Shown: positions 17,767 through 26,012 of the stretch, piece after piece | Position numbering within the stretch: the stretch's first letter is position 1 | How the letters are laid out: the number at the start of each line of letters is the position of its first letter | Assembly: GCA_947476465.1 (NCBI GenBank) | Contig: CANJQN010000017.1 | Span: 24,641-88,640, forward strand | From: Comamonadaceae bacterium | Lineage (GTDB): Bacteria > Pseudomonadota > Gammaproteobacteria > Burkholderiales > Burkholderiaceae_C | Direction: 5' to 3' | DNA length: 64,000 bases | The notes under the pieces: generated by a model | Told to the model about the DNA's origin: nothing | Seen by the model: only the letters and a program-made list of their open reading frames with translations | Database searches by the model: none | Program-made: the position numbers and the translations under genes

Positions 17767-19287
17767 CTATGTCGTGGGCGGCAAGCCATTGCGCCGCTTC
17801 GGGCGCGCGCTTGGCCTGCTTGCCTGAGGCTTGACTTGGGTCGTCAGTCGGTTGAGTTCCAAAAGAATCCCGTTCCACGCCGCCTTGGTCTTGTGGGCCT
17901 CCGCCGCATTCGCATCCTTTGTTGCCTTGCGAATCAACTTGCTCGCCGTGAGGGCGACCGAAGCATCAAGGTTGGCCTTGTCCGAGCGCAGCACGCGACC
18001 GTTGCCTTGCTTCATGCCGGTGATCAGAGTGGCCATGAATTTGCGAGACCATTCGCCGGGGATCGTGCCGTCCATCACCCCTTCCCACACGTGGCCGGCG
18101 ACGATTTTGCGTTTCGCTGGGTCATTGGCGGCTTCCCGTGCAAGCTGGTCTGGATCGGCTTCGCTCAGCTTCAGTGGCAGTTCGTCGGCGTTGAATGAGC
18201 GACTGATTGCCCGGCTCATGCTCGCCTTTGACTCGGGAGGGTTGGGCTCCAAGGCCGGCTGATCCTCTGCCTCGACTTGAGCCTGCAATTTTTCAAAGTC
18301 GCGCGCATCCTCCTCGTCCGACTCGGGTGGCGTGTAGAGGCCGGACGGCCCGACTGGACTCGAATCGTCGCGCGTGACAGGGTGCAAAGGGAGATCGAGG
18401 CTGCTGCTCGAACTGCTCGAACTGCTCGAACTGCTCGAATCGCCGAACTCGGTGCCGCTTGCAGGGCGCCAGATCGGCGCCGGCTGATGCGCGATGTCTG
18501 GCGCGGCCATCAGGGTAGCCTTGGCGGTGACTGGCTGCTCGAAGATGCTGGAGTCGGGCTGGTACATGTAGTAGGGCGGCCTTCTGCCTTCCTCGCTGTC
18601 CACCTTGCTCGATGATTTGTGCTTGTTGTCGATATGCGAGTCTTTGGGGCCCGAAGGCTTGTGGGGCGCCGAGGGACCGGGGGGCAGATTCGGCGCTGGC
18701 TGCGGCCGCTCGCGTTTCAGTGCCTTATTGTCTTTCGGACGCGCGTTCCTGACCTTCTGGCGTTGCGTCTGGCGCGCGTTTTTGTCGTCGCTCATTCCAC
18801 CGAGCAACCATGTCGTTCGGTCGTCTGACCCTGCCCCCGCCGCCGACCCCGATGCCCCCGGCGCGAGATTCGCCAGAAGGTCCTTGAGCTCGTTCGTCGA
18901 AAGTCCCCGTCGCAAGAGTTCGTGACCAATGAACTCCAGCAACGCGGCATGGTCGCCGGTGGTGTTGGCAATCACTGCGTGAAGCTTCTGTGCCAGCAGG
19001 GTGAGGTCTCCCTTTTCTCCGATCAGGAGCTGCAGCATGATGAAGTCGTGCTCGGATTCGCCGGCGTTGCCCTGCAGAAATTTCAGCGTTGCGGACAGAT
19101 CTTCCACCGGACGGTCCGCAAGGGCTTTCGCCGGTTCACGGTGGGCGTCGGAGCTGGAACGCTGGGTCTGCGCGTTGGAAGGCGGGGCGCCCTTGGGTTC
19201 GGGCTGACCGCCGACCTTGGTTTCGGCTTTTGGGCTGCCGCCAGCCAACCGGTCGATGCGCTGCTGGATAAAGGGGCCGAAGTCCAT
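17767..19287 (-). CDS. Unknown protein (506 aa) with poly-Ser tract, first gene of effector-like cluster
   Basis: The start at 19287 (MDFGPFIQQRIDRLAGG) has AAGGAA about six bases upstream. A Ser/Pro/Gln-rich segment follows, then a short helical domain near residues 70-145 (FLQGNAGESEHDFIMLQLLIGEKGD). A long basic and disordered middle comes next, with a run of 13 serines near residue 290 encoded by a 9-base tandem repeat at about 18399-18440, and then a helical C-terminal domain from ~385. There is no signal peptide. I do not recognise it. Composition, position and an upstream hrp-like box make a type III substrate plausible. Confidence 0.72.
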   Translation of the reverse strand: MDFGPFIQQRIDRLAGGSPKAETKVGGQPEPKGAPPSNAQTQRSSSDAHREPAKALADRPVEDLSATLKFLQGNAGESEHDFIMLQLLIGEKGDLTLLAQKLHAVIANTTGDHAALLEFIGHELLRRGLSTNELKDLLANLAPGASGSAAGAGSDDRTTWLLGGMSDDKNARQTQRQKVRNARPKDNKALKRERPQPAPNLPPGPSAPHKPSGPKDSHIDNKHKSSSKVDSEEGRRPPYYMYQPDSSIFEQPVTAKATLMAAPDIAHQPAPIWRPASGTEFGDSSSSSSSSSSSSSLDLPLHPVTRDDSSPVGPSGLYTPPESDEEDARDFEKLQAQVEAEDQPALEPNPPESKASMSRAISRSFNADELPLKLSEADPDQLAREAANDPAKRKIVAGHVWEGVMDGTIPGEWSRKFMATLITGMKQGNGRVLRSDKANLDASVALTASKLIRKATKDANAAEAHKTKAAWNGILLELNRLTTQVKPQASRPSARPKRRNGLPPTT

Positions 19288-19346
19288 GATCGTTCCTTGC
19301 GTGGGGACGCGGAAACAATGCCGATTGGCTGCCCCGCCATGACCCA

Positions 19347-19374
19347 TAGGTGACCCGCACCGCTCAGCAGTTCC
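19347..19374 (-). promoter_or_regulatory. Candidate hrp box (GGAACT-N15-TCACCTA)
   Basis: This minus-strand site has the same spacing as the exact box at 17709-17736 and differs from GGAACY-N15-CCACNNA at one base (T for the first C of the second half). It ends 60 bases before the ATG at 19287. Two such sites with equal spacing and similar distance upstream of adjacent genes are unlikely to be chance, though I could not score a genome background. Confidence 0.45.
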
Positions 19375-19591
19375 CACCCTCAGCCTGACACTCCCTCAGC
19401 CCGGCGCGTTCAACTGCCTCGGCAAGCGCCAGGCCGTATCGGCCAGCCGCCCGCGCACGCCCGCGAATCGCTGCCTCATCGGTACAGGGAACCTGTCGCT
19501 CCCGTCCGACACGGGCCGAGGCCCAATGCTGACATCAGCACGAGACGCCGGCGTACGCACCGCGCCAAGCACAGCCACAGACGATGGTGGC

Positions 19592-19741
19592 ATGAAGATC
19601 CTGTCGATCGTCCATGTCACCCTCGCATGCGCGGTCTATCGCTGGGCGATGGGCCAGATCCACCCCCTGCACCCGGATCTGCCGCGCATTTTGATCAAGT
19701 GGCAGGAGATGGAGGAGCGGGCGCAGCAGTTGTGGGCTTGA
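19592..19741 (+). CDS. Small hypothetical protein, 49 aa
   Basis: The frame MKILSIVHVTLACAVYRWAMGQIHPLHPDLP followed by ILIKWQEMEERAQQLWA looks protein-like: a hydrophobic start, then a charged amphipathic helix. The ribosome site is weak. It is divergent from the effector-like cluster. The 300 bases 19288-19591 contain the hrp-like box and nothing else I can identify. I do not know a function. Confidence 0.4.
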   Translation: MKILSIVHVTLACAVYRWAMGQIHPLHPDLPRILIKWQEMEERAQQLWA

Positions 19742-19761
19742 GATAGGGGCTGCGGGTTCCC

Positions 19762-19876
19762 GTCGTTCCCGCGAAGGCGGGAACCCAGGCCGTGGCCGAC
19801 CCCGCGAAGGCGGGGCATGGCCCGTATCGCGCCGGACGCGCCTCGCTCCTGGATTCCCGCCTTCGCGGGAATGACG
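19762..19876. repeat. REP-like palindrome cluster
   Basis: Three copies of the CCCGCGAAGGCGGG hairpin lie at 19762-19788, about 19800-19816 and 19848-19876, the outer two in opposite orientations with GTCGTTCC/GGAATGAC flanks. The paired arms could fold into one long structure. It lies between the small ORF and the end of the ABC-ATPase gene and may terminate transcription from both sides. Confidence 0.85.
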
Positions 19877-19880
19877 AGTC

Positions 19881-20489
19881 TCAGTCGCCCAGGTCGATGA
19901 GCCCGCTCAAAGGCGTCGCTTCCAGCCCGGGCGGCAGTTCGAAATCCGCCACCACGACGGCCCGCACTGACTGCCGCGCGGCATCGTCCAACTGTTGCGA
20001 CACCACGTCGCGCGCCGACGCGTCGAGCGCGGCGTAGGGGGTGTCCAGCAAGGTGAGTGCGGCGCCGCTGGCGAAGGCGGCCACCAGGCCGATCTTGCGG
20101 CGGGTGCCGGTGGAGACCATGAAGAAGGTCTTGTCCAGATGCTGCGTCAGGTCGAACGCCGTCAGCAGCTGCAACTCGCGCTGCGCATCCCAATGAGAAA
20201 AGCCCTGGCGCTGCTGCGCCAGCCACGCGCGCAGGCCCACGTCGTCCAGGCCGGGGTCGCGCGGGTCGAACCAGAACAGCTCGGGCGCTGTGCGCTCGAT
20301 GCGGCCGGCGTCGGGCTGAAGGTCCCCGGCCATCAGGCGCATGAGGCTGGTCTTGCCGCGGCCGTCGCCGCCGCGCACCAGGGTCAGGCCGGGGCGGATG
20401 TCAAAGCGCAGATCGGCGAACAGTGTCAGGCCAGGATGGCGAAGTTGGGGGCCGTCGGCACGAAGCAGCGCAGCGCAAGAAAGGCTCAT
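19881..20489 (-). CDS. ABC-type ATP-binding protein with altered Walker B
   Basis: A 202-residue, single-domain ABC ATPase. The ATG at 20489 overlaps the xdhB stop by four bases, so it is translationally coupled to xdhB. Walker A reads GGDGRGKTS near residue 42 and the signature is VSTGTRRKIGL. Walker B reads LTLLDTPYAALD, with Thr where the catalytic Glu normally sits. Hydrolysis may therefore be slow or absent. No permease is adjacent. A role linked to XDH maturation or export is possible, but nothing here proves it. Confidence 0.8.
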   Translation of the reverse strand: MSLSCAALLRADGPQLRHPGLTLFADLRFDIRPGLTLVRGGDGRGKTSLMRLMAGDLQPDAGRIERTAPELFWFDPRDPGLDDVGLRAWLAQQRQGFSHWDAQRELQLLTAFDLTQHLDKTFFMVSTGTRRKIGLVAAFASGAALTLLDTPYAALDASARDVVSQQLDDAARQSVRAVVVADFELPPGLEATPLSGLIDLGD

Positions 20490-22792
20490 CCCCCGCATTG
20501 TCCCAGCGCACGCAGCACGTTCTCGGCTGTGGCCGGCGCGGCCAGATCGCTGGCCTGCCCACCGCCGGCGGCCACCGCGTCGCGCAATGCTTCCCACACG
20601 CTGATGCCCAGCATGAAGGGTGGTTCGCCCACCGCCTTGCTGCCGCCCACGTTGTCCTCGCGGTTGGCTTCAGGCCAGAGCTCGATCTTGAAGTGCGCCG
20701 GCACGTCGCCGGTGGTGGGAATCTTGTAGGTGCTGGGCGCGTGGGTGGTCAACTGACCCTTGTCGTTCCACACCAGTTGTTCGGTGGTGAGCCAGCCCAC
20801 ACCCTGGATGAAGCCGCCTTCGATCTGGCCGATGTCGATGGCCGGGTTGATGCTCGTGCCCACGTCGTGCAGGATGTCCACCGCCAGCACGCGGCTCTCG
20901 CCGGTGAGGGTGTCGATGGCCACTTCGCTGCAGGCGGCGCCGTAGGCGAAGTAGTAGAACGGCCGGCCGGTGAGCGTGGCCTTGTCGTAGTGGATCTTGG
21001 GCGTGCGGTAGAAGCCGTCGCTCCATAGCTGGATGCGGTTGGCATAGGCTTGGCCTACCACCGCTTCGAACGGCCGCGCGGCGGTTGGCGAGATCACCTG
21101 CCCACCTTGAAAGCGCACCGCGCCCGCGCCGCAGCCGTCCAGGCCGGCGACGAAGGCGGCCAGGTTGCTGCGAATGTTGCGCGCGGCGAACTGCGCCGCC
21201 CGGCCGTTGAGGTCGGTGCCGCTGGAGGCGGCGGTGGCCGAGGCATTGGGCACCTTCCCGGTATCGGTGGCGGTGATGCGCACCCGCTCGAAGGGCACGC
21301 CCAGTTCGTCGGCCACCAACTGCATGATCTTGGTGTGCAGGCCCTGGCCCATCTCGGTGCCGCCGTGGTTGATCTGCACACTGCCGTCGGTGAACACATG
21401 CACCAGCGCGCCGGCCTGGTTGAACAAGGTGGCGGTGAAGCTGATGCCGAACTTGACCGGCGTGAGTGCGATGCCGCGCTTGATCACCGGGCTGGCCGCG
21501 TTCCACCGGGCGATGGCGGCGCGGCGTTCGGTGTAGTGCGAGGTGTCGGCCAGCCGGGTGATCAAGGGCGCAAGGATGTTGTCCTCGACCTTCATCTGGT
21601 AGTGGGTGACGTTGCGGTCTTGCACACCATAGAGGTTGCGCAGGCGCACCTGCAGCGCGTCCAGCCCGAGGTGCCGGGCGATGTCGCCCAGGATGGCCTC
21701 GATCACGATCACACCCTGCGGGCCGCCGAAGCCGCGAAACGCCGTGTGGCTTTGCACGTTGGTCTTGCAGCGGTAAGAGGCGATCTCCACGTCTGACAAA
21801 AAATAGGCGTTGTCGGTGTGGAAGACGGCGCGGTCGGCCACCGGGCCCGACAGGTCGGCCGAGAAGCCGCAGTTGGCCAGCATGGTCAGCTTCAGGCCCG
21901 TGACCAGGCCGCTGTCGTCAAAGCCCACGGCCCAGTCGTAGGCGAAGGGATGGCGCTTGCCGGTGACCAGAAAATCGTCGTCGCGGTCCAGCCGCAGCTT
22001 GACCGGCCGGCCCAGCTTGCGCGCGGCCAGCGCCGCCCACACCGCCAGATGGCCGGCCTGCGTTTCCTTGCCGCCGAAGCCGCCGCCCATGCGCCGGCAT
22101 TCGACGCTGACGGCGTTGTTCGACAGGCCCAGGGCATGCGCCACCCAGTGCTGCACCTCGCCCGGGTGCTGCGTGCTGGAGTGGATGTGCCACTGGTCTT
22201 GCTCCATCGGAATGGCGTAGGCGACCTGGCCTTCCAGGTAGAAGTGCTCCTGGCCGCCCACCTCCAGCTGGCCATGAAGGCGATGCGGCGCGGCGGCCAG
22301 TGCGTCCTCGGGGGCGCCGCGGCGCACGATGACCGGCGGCAGCACGTAGCTTTGGCGGGCGTGCGCCTCGCGCGGGGTGAGCACGGCGGGCAGGGGCTCG
22401 ATGTCCAGCGTGACGCGGCGGGCGGCGCGGCGCGCCTGCATCACGGTGTCGGCCACGACCAGGCCCACCACCTGGCCGATGTGCTGCACGCTGTCGATCG
22501 CGAACACCGGTTCGTCGTGGGCGAAGGCGGCCAGCATCGCGTCGCCAGGGATGTCGGCGGCCAGCACCACGCCGCGCACGCCATGCTCGGCCAGCGCCGC
22601 CTGGGTGTCCACGCCGCGCAGCCGGCCATGCGCCACGGGCGAGAGGATCGGCGCGGCATGCAGGGTGCCGCGCAGCTCGAGGATGTCGTCGATGTAGGTG
22701 GCGCGGCCGGCGACCTGCGCGCGGGCGCTTTCGTGGATGCGCGAGCTGCCAACCGCAGGTGCCGGGGCCAGGACGGGGTCGCGGGCGGTCAT
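20486..22792 (-). CDS. xdhB: Xanthine dehydrogenase, molybdopterin-binding subunit XdhB
   Basis: This is the large catalytic subunit that hydroxylates hypoxanthine and xanthine to urate. The 768-residue protein has GGQEHFYLEGQVAY, GGGFGGKETQAG and FRGFGGPQG motifs for cofactor binding and, near the C-terminus, KAVGEPPFMLG, which holds the active-site Glu. The length is normal. It overlaps xdhA by four bases. XdhC, needed to insert the cofactor, is encoded separately at 10.1 kb. Confidence 0.96.
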   Translation of the reverse strand: MTARDPVLAPAPAVGSSRIHESARAQVAGRATYIDDILELRGTLHAAPILSPVAHGRLRGVDTQAALAEHGVRGVVLAADIPGDAMLAAFAHDEPVFAIDSVQHIGQVVGLVVADTVMQARRAARRVTLDIEPLPAVLTPREAHARQSYVLPPVIVRRGAPEDALAAAPHRLHGQLEVGGQEHFYLEGQVAYAIPMEQDQWHIHSSTQHPGEVQHWVAHALGLSNNAVSVECRRMGGGFGGKETQAGHLAVWAALAARKLGRPVKLRLDRDDDFLVTGKRHPFAYDWAVGFDDSGLVTGLKLTMLANCGFSADLSGPVADRAVFHTDNAYFLSDVEIASYRCKTNVQSHTAFRGFGGPQGVIVIEAILGDIARHLGLDALQVRLRNLYGVQDRNVTHYQMKVEDNILAPLITRLADTSHYTERRAAIARWNAASPVIKRGIALTPVKFGISFTATLFNQAGALVHVFTDGSVQINHGGTEMGQGLHTKIMQLVADELGVPFERVRITATDTGKVPNASATAASSGTDLNGRAAQFAARNIRSNLAAFVAGLDGCGAGAVRFQGGQVISPTAARPFEAVVGQAYANRIQLWSDGFYRTPKIHYDKATLTGRPFYYFAYGAACSEVAIDTLTGESRVLAVDILHDVGTSINPAIDIGQIEGGFIQGVGWLTTEQLVWNDKGQLTTHAPSTYKIPTTGDVPAHFKIELWPEANREDNVGGSKAVGEPPFMLGISVWEALRDAVAAGGGQASDLAAPATAENVLRALGQCGG

Positions 22793-24450
22793 GCGCTCAC
22801 CTCGCCGGGCGTCACGCGCTCGAGGTTGATGCCGGTGATGCCCTGGCTTTCCAGCCAGAAGCGCCGCATCAGGTTGCCCAGCACCTGGCGCCTGTACCCG
22901 GCCGAGGCGCGCATGTCGGAGATGGGGGCGAACTCGGCTCGCAAGCTGTCGCTGGCGGCGCGGGCGGCGGCCTCGGTCCAGGGCTGCCCTTGCAGCAAGG
23001 CCTCGGTGGCGCGGCCGCGGGTCGGGGTGGCGGCCACGCCGCCGGCGCCGATGCGCGGGGTCTGCACACGCCCGCCCTGCAGACGCAGGTTCACCGCCAG
23101 GCAGACGGCGGAGATGTCGTCGTCAAAGCGCTTGGAGATCTTGTAGACGCGCATGAACTCGCCTTCGGCCGGGGCAGGCACCAGGATGCGGGCCAGCACC
23201 TCACCGGGCGCGAGCACCGTCTGGCGGTAGCCGGTGTAGAAGTCTTCCAGCGCCAGCGCACGCTCGCCGCCGGGGCCGGCCAGCACCACCTGGGCGCCCA
23301 GCGCGATCAGCAGCGGCATCGAGTCACCGATGGGCGAGCCATTGGCCACGTTGCCGCCCAGCGTGCCCGAGTTGCGCACCGGCAGGCCGGCGAAGCGCTC
23401 ACTGAAGGTCTGCAGCTGCGGCCGCTGCGCCACCAGGGCGGCGAAAGCGTCGGCCAGGGTGACGGCCGCGCCGATGGCAATGCCGCTCTGGCCGTGCGGG
23501 CCCACGGGGCTGGCCTCGATGCGGCGCAGCTCGGCCACGCGGGTGAGGTCGAGCACCTGATCGAAGCGCTTGTGCTGCTTGGTCACCCACAGGCCGGCGT
23601 CGGTGCAGCCGGCGACTAACTGCGCGTTCGGGTGGGCGGCGCGCAGGGCGAGCAGCTCGGGGAGGGTGGTGGGAAGGAGGTAGTTCTCGGTGAGGGCTGA
23701 CCCCCCTCCACCCGTTCGGGCTGAGCCCTTCGACAAGCTCAGGACAGGCCCTGTCGAAGCCCTTGCCGGCACAGGTGGGATGGAGGCTTCGACAAGCTCA
23801 GCCCGAACGGGGGTGGGCTCAGCCCGAACGGGGATGGGCTCAGCCCGAACGGGGGTGGGCTCAGCCCGAACGGATGTGGAGGAGGTAGGAGCGTCCAGGG
23901 CCTTCAACTGCGCCAGCAGCTTCACCTCGTCCACCCTCACCGGCGGCAGCGCCGCCATCCGCTGCGCCGCATCCAGGATCGGCCGGTAGCCGGTGCAGCG
24001 GCACAGGTTGCCCGAGAGATCGGCCTGCGCCATCTCGCGGCTGATGGCCGCGCCGCGCGCGCATTGGTTCTGGTACATGCCGAACAGGCTCATGACGAAA
24101 CCGGGAGTGCAAAAGCCGCATTGCGAGCCGTGGCATTGCACCATGGCCTCTTGCGCCGGGTGCGGCGTGCCGTCGGCGGCGGCGATGTCTTCCACCGTCC
24201 ACAACGCCAGGCCGTCGATGGAATGGGCCAGCCGGATGCAGCTGTTGATGGCGCGCCAACGCAGGCCCTGCCCCTCGGCTTGGGCCAGCACCACGGTGCA
24301 GGCGCCGCAGTCGCCCTCGCCGCAGCCTTCCTTGGTGCCGGTGGCGCCCAGGTCCTCGCGCAGCACTTCGAGCAGCGTGCGGTCGGGTGGTACATTGCCC
24401 AGCGTCACCTGTTCGCCTCGGCGGATGAATCGGATCGTCTTGGCTTGCAT
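22789..24450 (-). CDS. xdhA: Xanthine dehydrogenase, iron-sulfur/FAD subunit XdhA with repeat-derived insert
   Basis: This is the electron-transfer subunit. N-terminal [2Fe-2S] motifs are CGEGDCGACTVVL near residue 43 and CGFCTPG plus CRCTGYRPI near residues 110-150. The FAD domain starts at ENYLLPTTLPELLALRAAHP and contains GNVANGSPIGD. Residues ~190-253, in the linker, are made of VRAEPTP/VRAELVEAS/LSLSKGSARTG units translated from a palindromic repeat, longer than the plain linker expected in relatives (from memory). The frame is intact. The start is only 11 bases from the divergent ABC-transporter start, so promoters must lie inside the opposing genes. Confidence 0.95.
   Translation of the reverse strand: MQAKTIRFIRRGEQVTLGNVPPDRTLLEVLREDLGATGTKEGCGEGDCGACTVVLAQAEGQGLRWRAINSCIRLAHSIDGLALWTVEDIAAADGTPHPAQEAMVQCHGSQCGFCTPGFVMSLFGMYQNQCARGAAISREMAQADLSGNLCRCTGYRPILDAAQRMAALPPVRVDEVKLLAQLKALDAPTSSTSVRAEPTPVRAEPIPVRAEPTPVRAELVEASIPPVPARASTGPVLSLSKGSARTGGGGSALTENYLLPTTLPELLALRAAHPNAQLVAGCTDAGLWVTKQHKRFDQVLDLTRVAELRRIEASPVGPHGQSGIAIGAAVTLADAFAALVAQRPQLQTFSERFAGLPVRNSGTLGGNVANGSPIGDSMPLLIALGAQVVLAGPGGERALALEDFYTGYRQTVLAPGEVLARILVPAPAEGEFMRVYKISKRFDDDISAVCLAVNLRLQGGRVQTPRIGAGGVAATPTRGRATEALLQGQPWTEAAARAASDSLRAEFAPISDMRASAGYRRQVLGNLMRRFWLESQGITGINLERVTPGEVSA
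23700..23880. repeat. In-frame array of the TTCGACAAGCTCAGCCCGAACG repeat inside xdhA
   Basis: About five partial copies lie back to back, containing GGCTCAGCCCGAACGGG spaced by GTG or ATG, plus two longer inverted pieces with CCCTTCGACAAGCTCAGG. The array length keeps the xdhA frame open. The same family occurs at 9.4 and 36.5-36.8 kb. Confidence 0.85.
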
Positions 24451-24461
24451 GGAAAGTCAGT

Positions 24462-26012
24462 ATGGCGCAATTGGGCATGAGCACACCACGGCTGCAACTG
24501 GAGGGGATCACCAAGCGTTACCCTGCGGTGGTCGCCAACGACGGCGTCTCCCTGCGCGTGGCGGCGGGTCAGGTGCATGCGGTGCTGGGCGAGAACGGTG
24601 CCGGCAAGTCCACGCTCATGAAAATCATCTACGGCAGCGTCAAGCAAGATGCGGGCCGCGTGCTGTGGAACGGCCAGCCGGTGCAAGTGCGCAATCCGCA
24701 GGAGGCGCGGGCGCTGGGCATCAGCATGGTGTTTCAGCATTTCAGCCTGTTCGACACCCTCACCGTGGCAGAGAACGTCTGGCTGGGGCTGGGCAAGCGA
24801 CTGACGTTGGCGCAGGTGTCGCAGCGCATCACCGCCAAGGCTGCCGAATATGGCCTGGACATCGACCCCAGCCGCCCGGTGCACACGCTGTCGGTGGGCC
24901 AGATGCAGCGGGTGGAGATCATCCGCGCCCTGCTGACCGACCCCAAGCTGCTGATCCTCGACGAACCCACCTCGGTGCTCACGCCACAGGCTGTGGAAAA
25001 GCTGTTCGTGGTGCTGCGCACGCTGGCCGCGCAAGGCTGCAGCATCCTCTACATCAGCCACAAGCTGCACGAGATCCGTGCGCTGTGCGACGCCTGCACC
25101 GTGCTGCGCGGCGGCAAGGTCACCGGCGAGTGCGATCCGCGCCAGGAGAGCAATGCCTCGCTCAGCCGCCTGATGATCGGCGCCGAGCCGCCAGCCCTGG
25201 AGCATCGCGCCCGCACGCCGGGCGAAGCGGTGTTGCAAGTCGATAGCCTGACGTTGCCGCGCGAATCGCCCTTTGGCATTGATCTGGCCGACGTCTCGCT
25301 GCAGGTGCGCGCCGGCGAGGTGGTGGGCATTGCCGGTGTGTCGGGCAACGGCCAGGGCGAGCTGTTGTATGCCCTGTCCGGCGAAGACCGGCGCGCCGAG
25401 CCGGCCATGGTGCGGGTGGCCGCAACGCCGGCCGGCCGGCTGGGCCCCGGCCGGCGGCGCGCGCTGGGCTTGCACTTCGTGCCCGAGGAGCGCCTGGGCC
25501 GCGGCGCCGTGCCCTCGCTGGGGCTGGCGCACAACCTCATGCTCACGCGGCGCGAGGCTTTCGGGTGGGGCGGCTGGATCCGCGTGGGCGTGCTGCCGGC
25601 GCAGGCCGAACGCATCATTAAACTGTTCAATGTGCGCGCCGGCGGCCCCAATGCCCCGGCACGATCCTTGTCGGGTGGCAATTTGCAAAAGTTCATCGTC
25701 GGCCGCGAGATCGACGCCAACCCGAAGCTGTTGATCATCTCGCAGCCCACCTGGGGCGTCGACGTCGGTGCGGCGGCGCAAATTCGGGGCGAGATTCTTC
25801 GCCTGCGCGACGCCGGTTGCGCGGTGCTGGTGGTGAGCGAGGAACTGGACGAACTCTTTGAAGTGAGCGACAGATTGCATGTCATTGCCAAGGGGAAGCT
25901 GTCGCCCTCGATCGCCCGCGCGCAGGCCACCGTGGAACAGATCGGCGAGTGGATGAGCGGCTTGTGGGACGCGCCGCACGAGCTGGCTGCCCAGGAGGCC
26001 GCCCGTGTTTAA
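24462..26012 (+). CDS. Nucleobase/nucleoside ABC transporter ATP-binding protein (two ABC domains)
   Basis: This ATPase powers the BMP-type importer encoded with the next three genes. The 516-residue protein has two ABC modules. The first has Walker A GENGAGKST near residue 41, LSVGQMQRVEI and LLILDEPTSVL. The second has the degenerate Walker A GVSGNGQGE, LSGGNLQKFIVGRE and LLIISQPTWGVD, the usual asymmetry in this family. The ATG at 24462 has GGAAAG just upstream; MSTPRL at 24477 is an alternative. It is divergent from xdhA and overlaps the permease gene by eight bases. Confidence 0.93.
   Translation: MAQLGMSTPRLQLEGITKRYPAVVANDGVSLRVAAGQVHAVLGENGAGKSTLMKIIYGSVKQDAGRVLWNGQPVQVRNPQEARALGISMVFQHFSLFDTLTVAENVWLGLGKRLTLAQVSQRITAKAAEYGLDIDPSRPVHTLSVGQMQRVEIIRALLTDPKLLILDEPTSVLTPQAVEKLFVVLRTLAAQGCSILYISHKLHEIRALCDACTVLRGGKVTGECDPRQESNASLSRLMIGAEPPALEHRARTPGEAVLQVDSLTLPRESPFGIDLADVSLQVRAGEVVGIAGVSGNGQGELLYALSGEDRRAEPAMVRVAATPAGRLGPGRRRALGLHFVPEERLGRGAVPSLGLAHNLMLTRREAFGWGGWIRVGVLPAQAERIIKLFNVRAGGPNAPARSLSGGNLQKFIVGREIDANPKLLIISQPTWGVDVGAAAQIRGEILRLRDAGCAVLVVSEELDELFEVSDRLHVIAKGKLSPSIARAQATVEQIGEWMSGLWDAPHELAAQEAARV

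Noticed and set aside
19488..19515. Plus-strand GGAACC-N15-ACACGGG before the 49-aa ORF, resembling an hrp box
   Set aside because: Two mismatches, including the required final A. This is close to what chance gives in GC-rich DNA.
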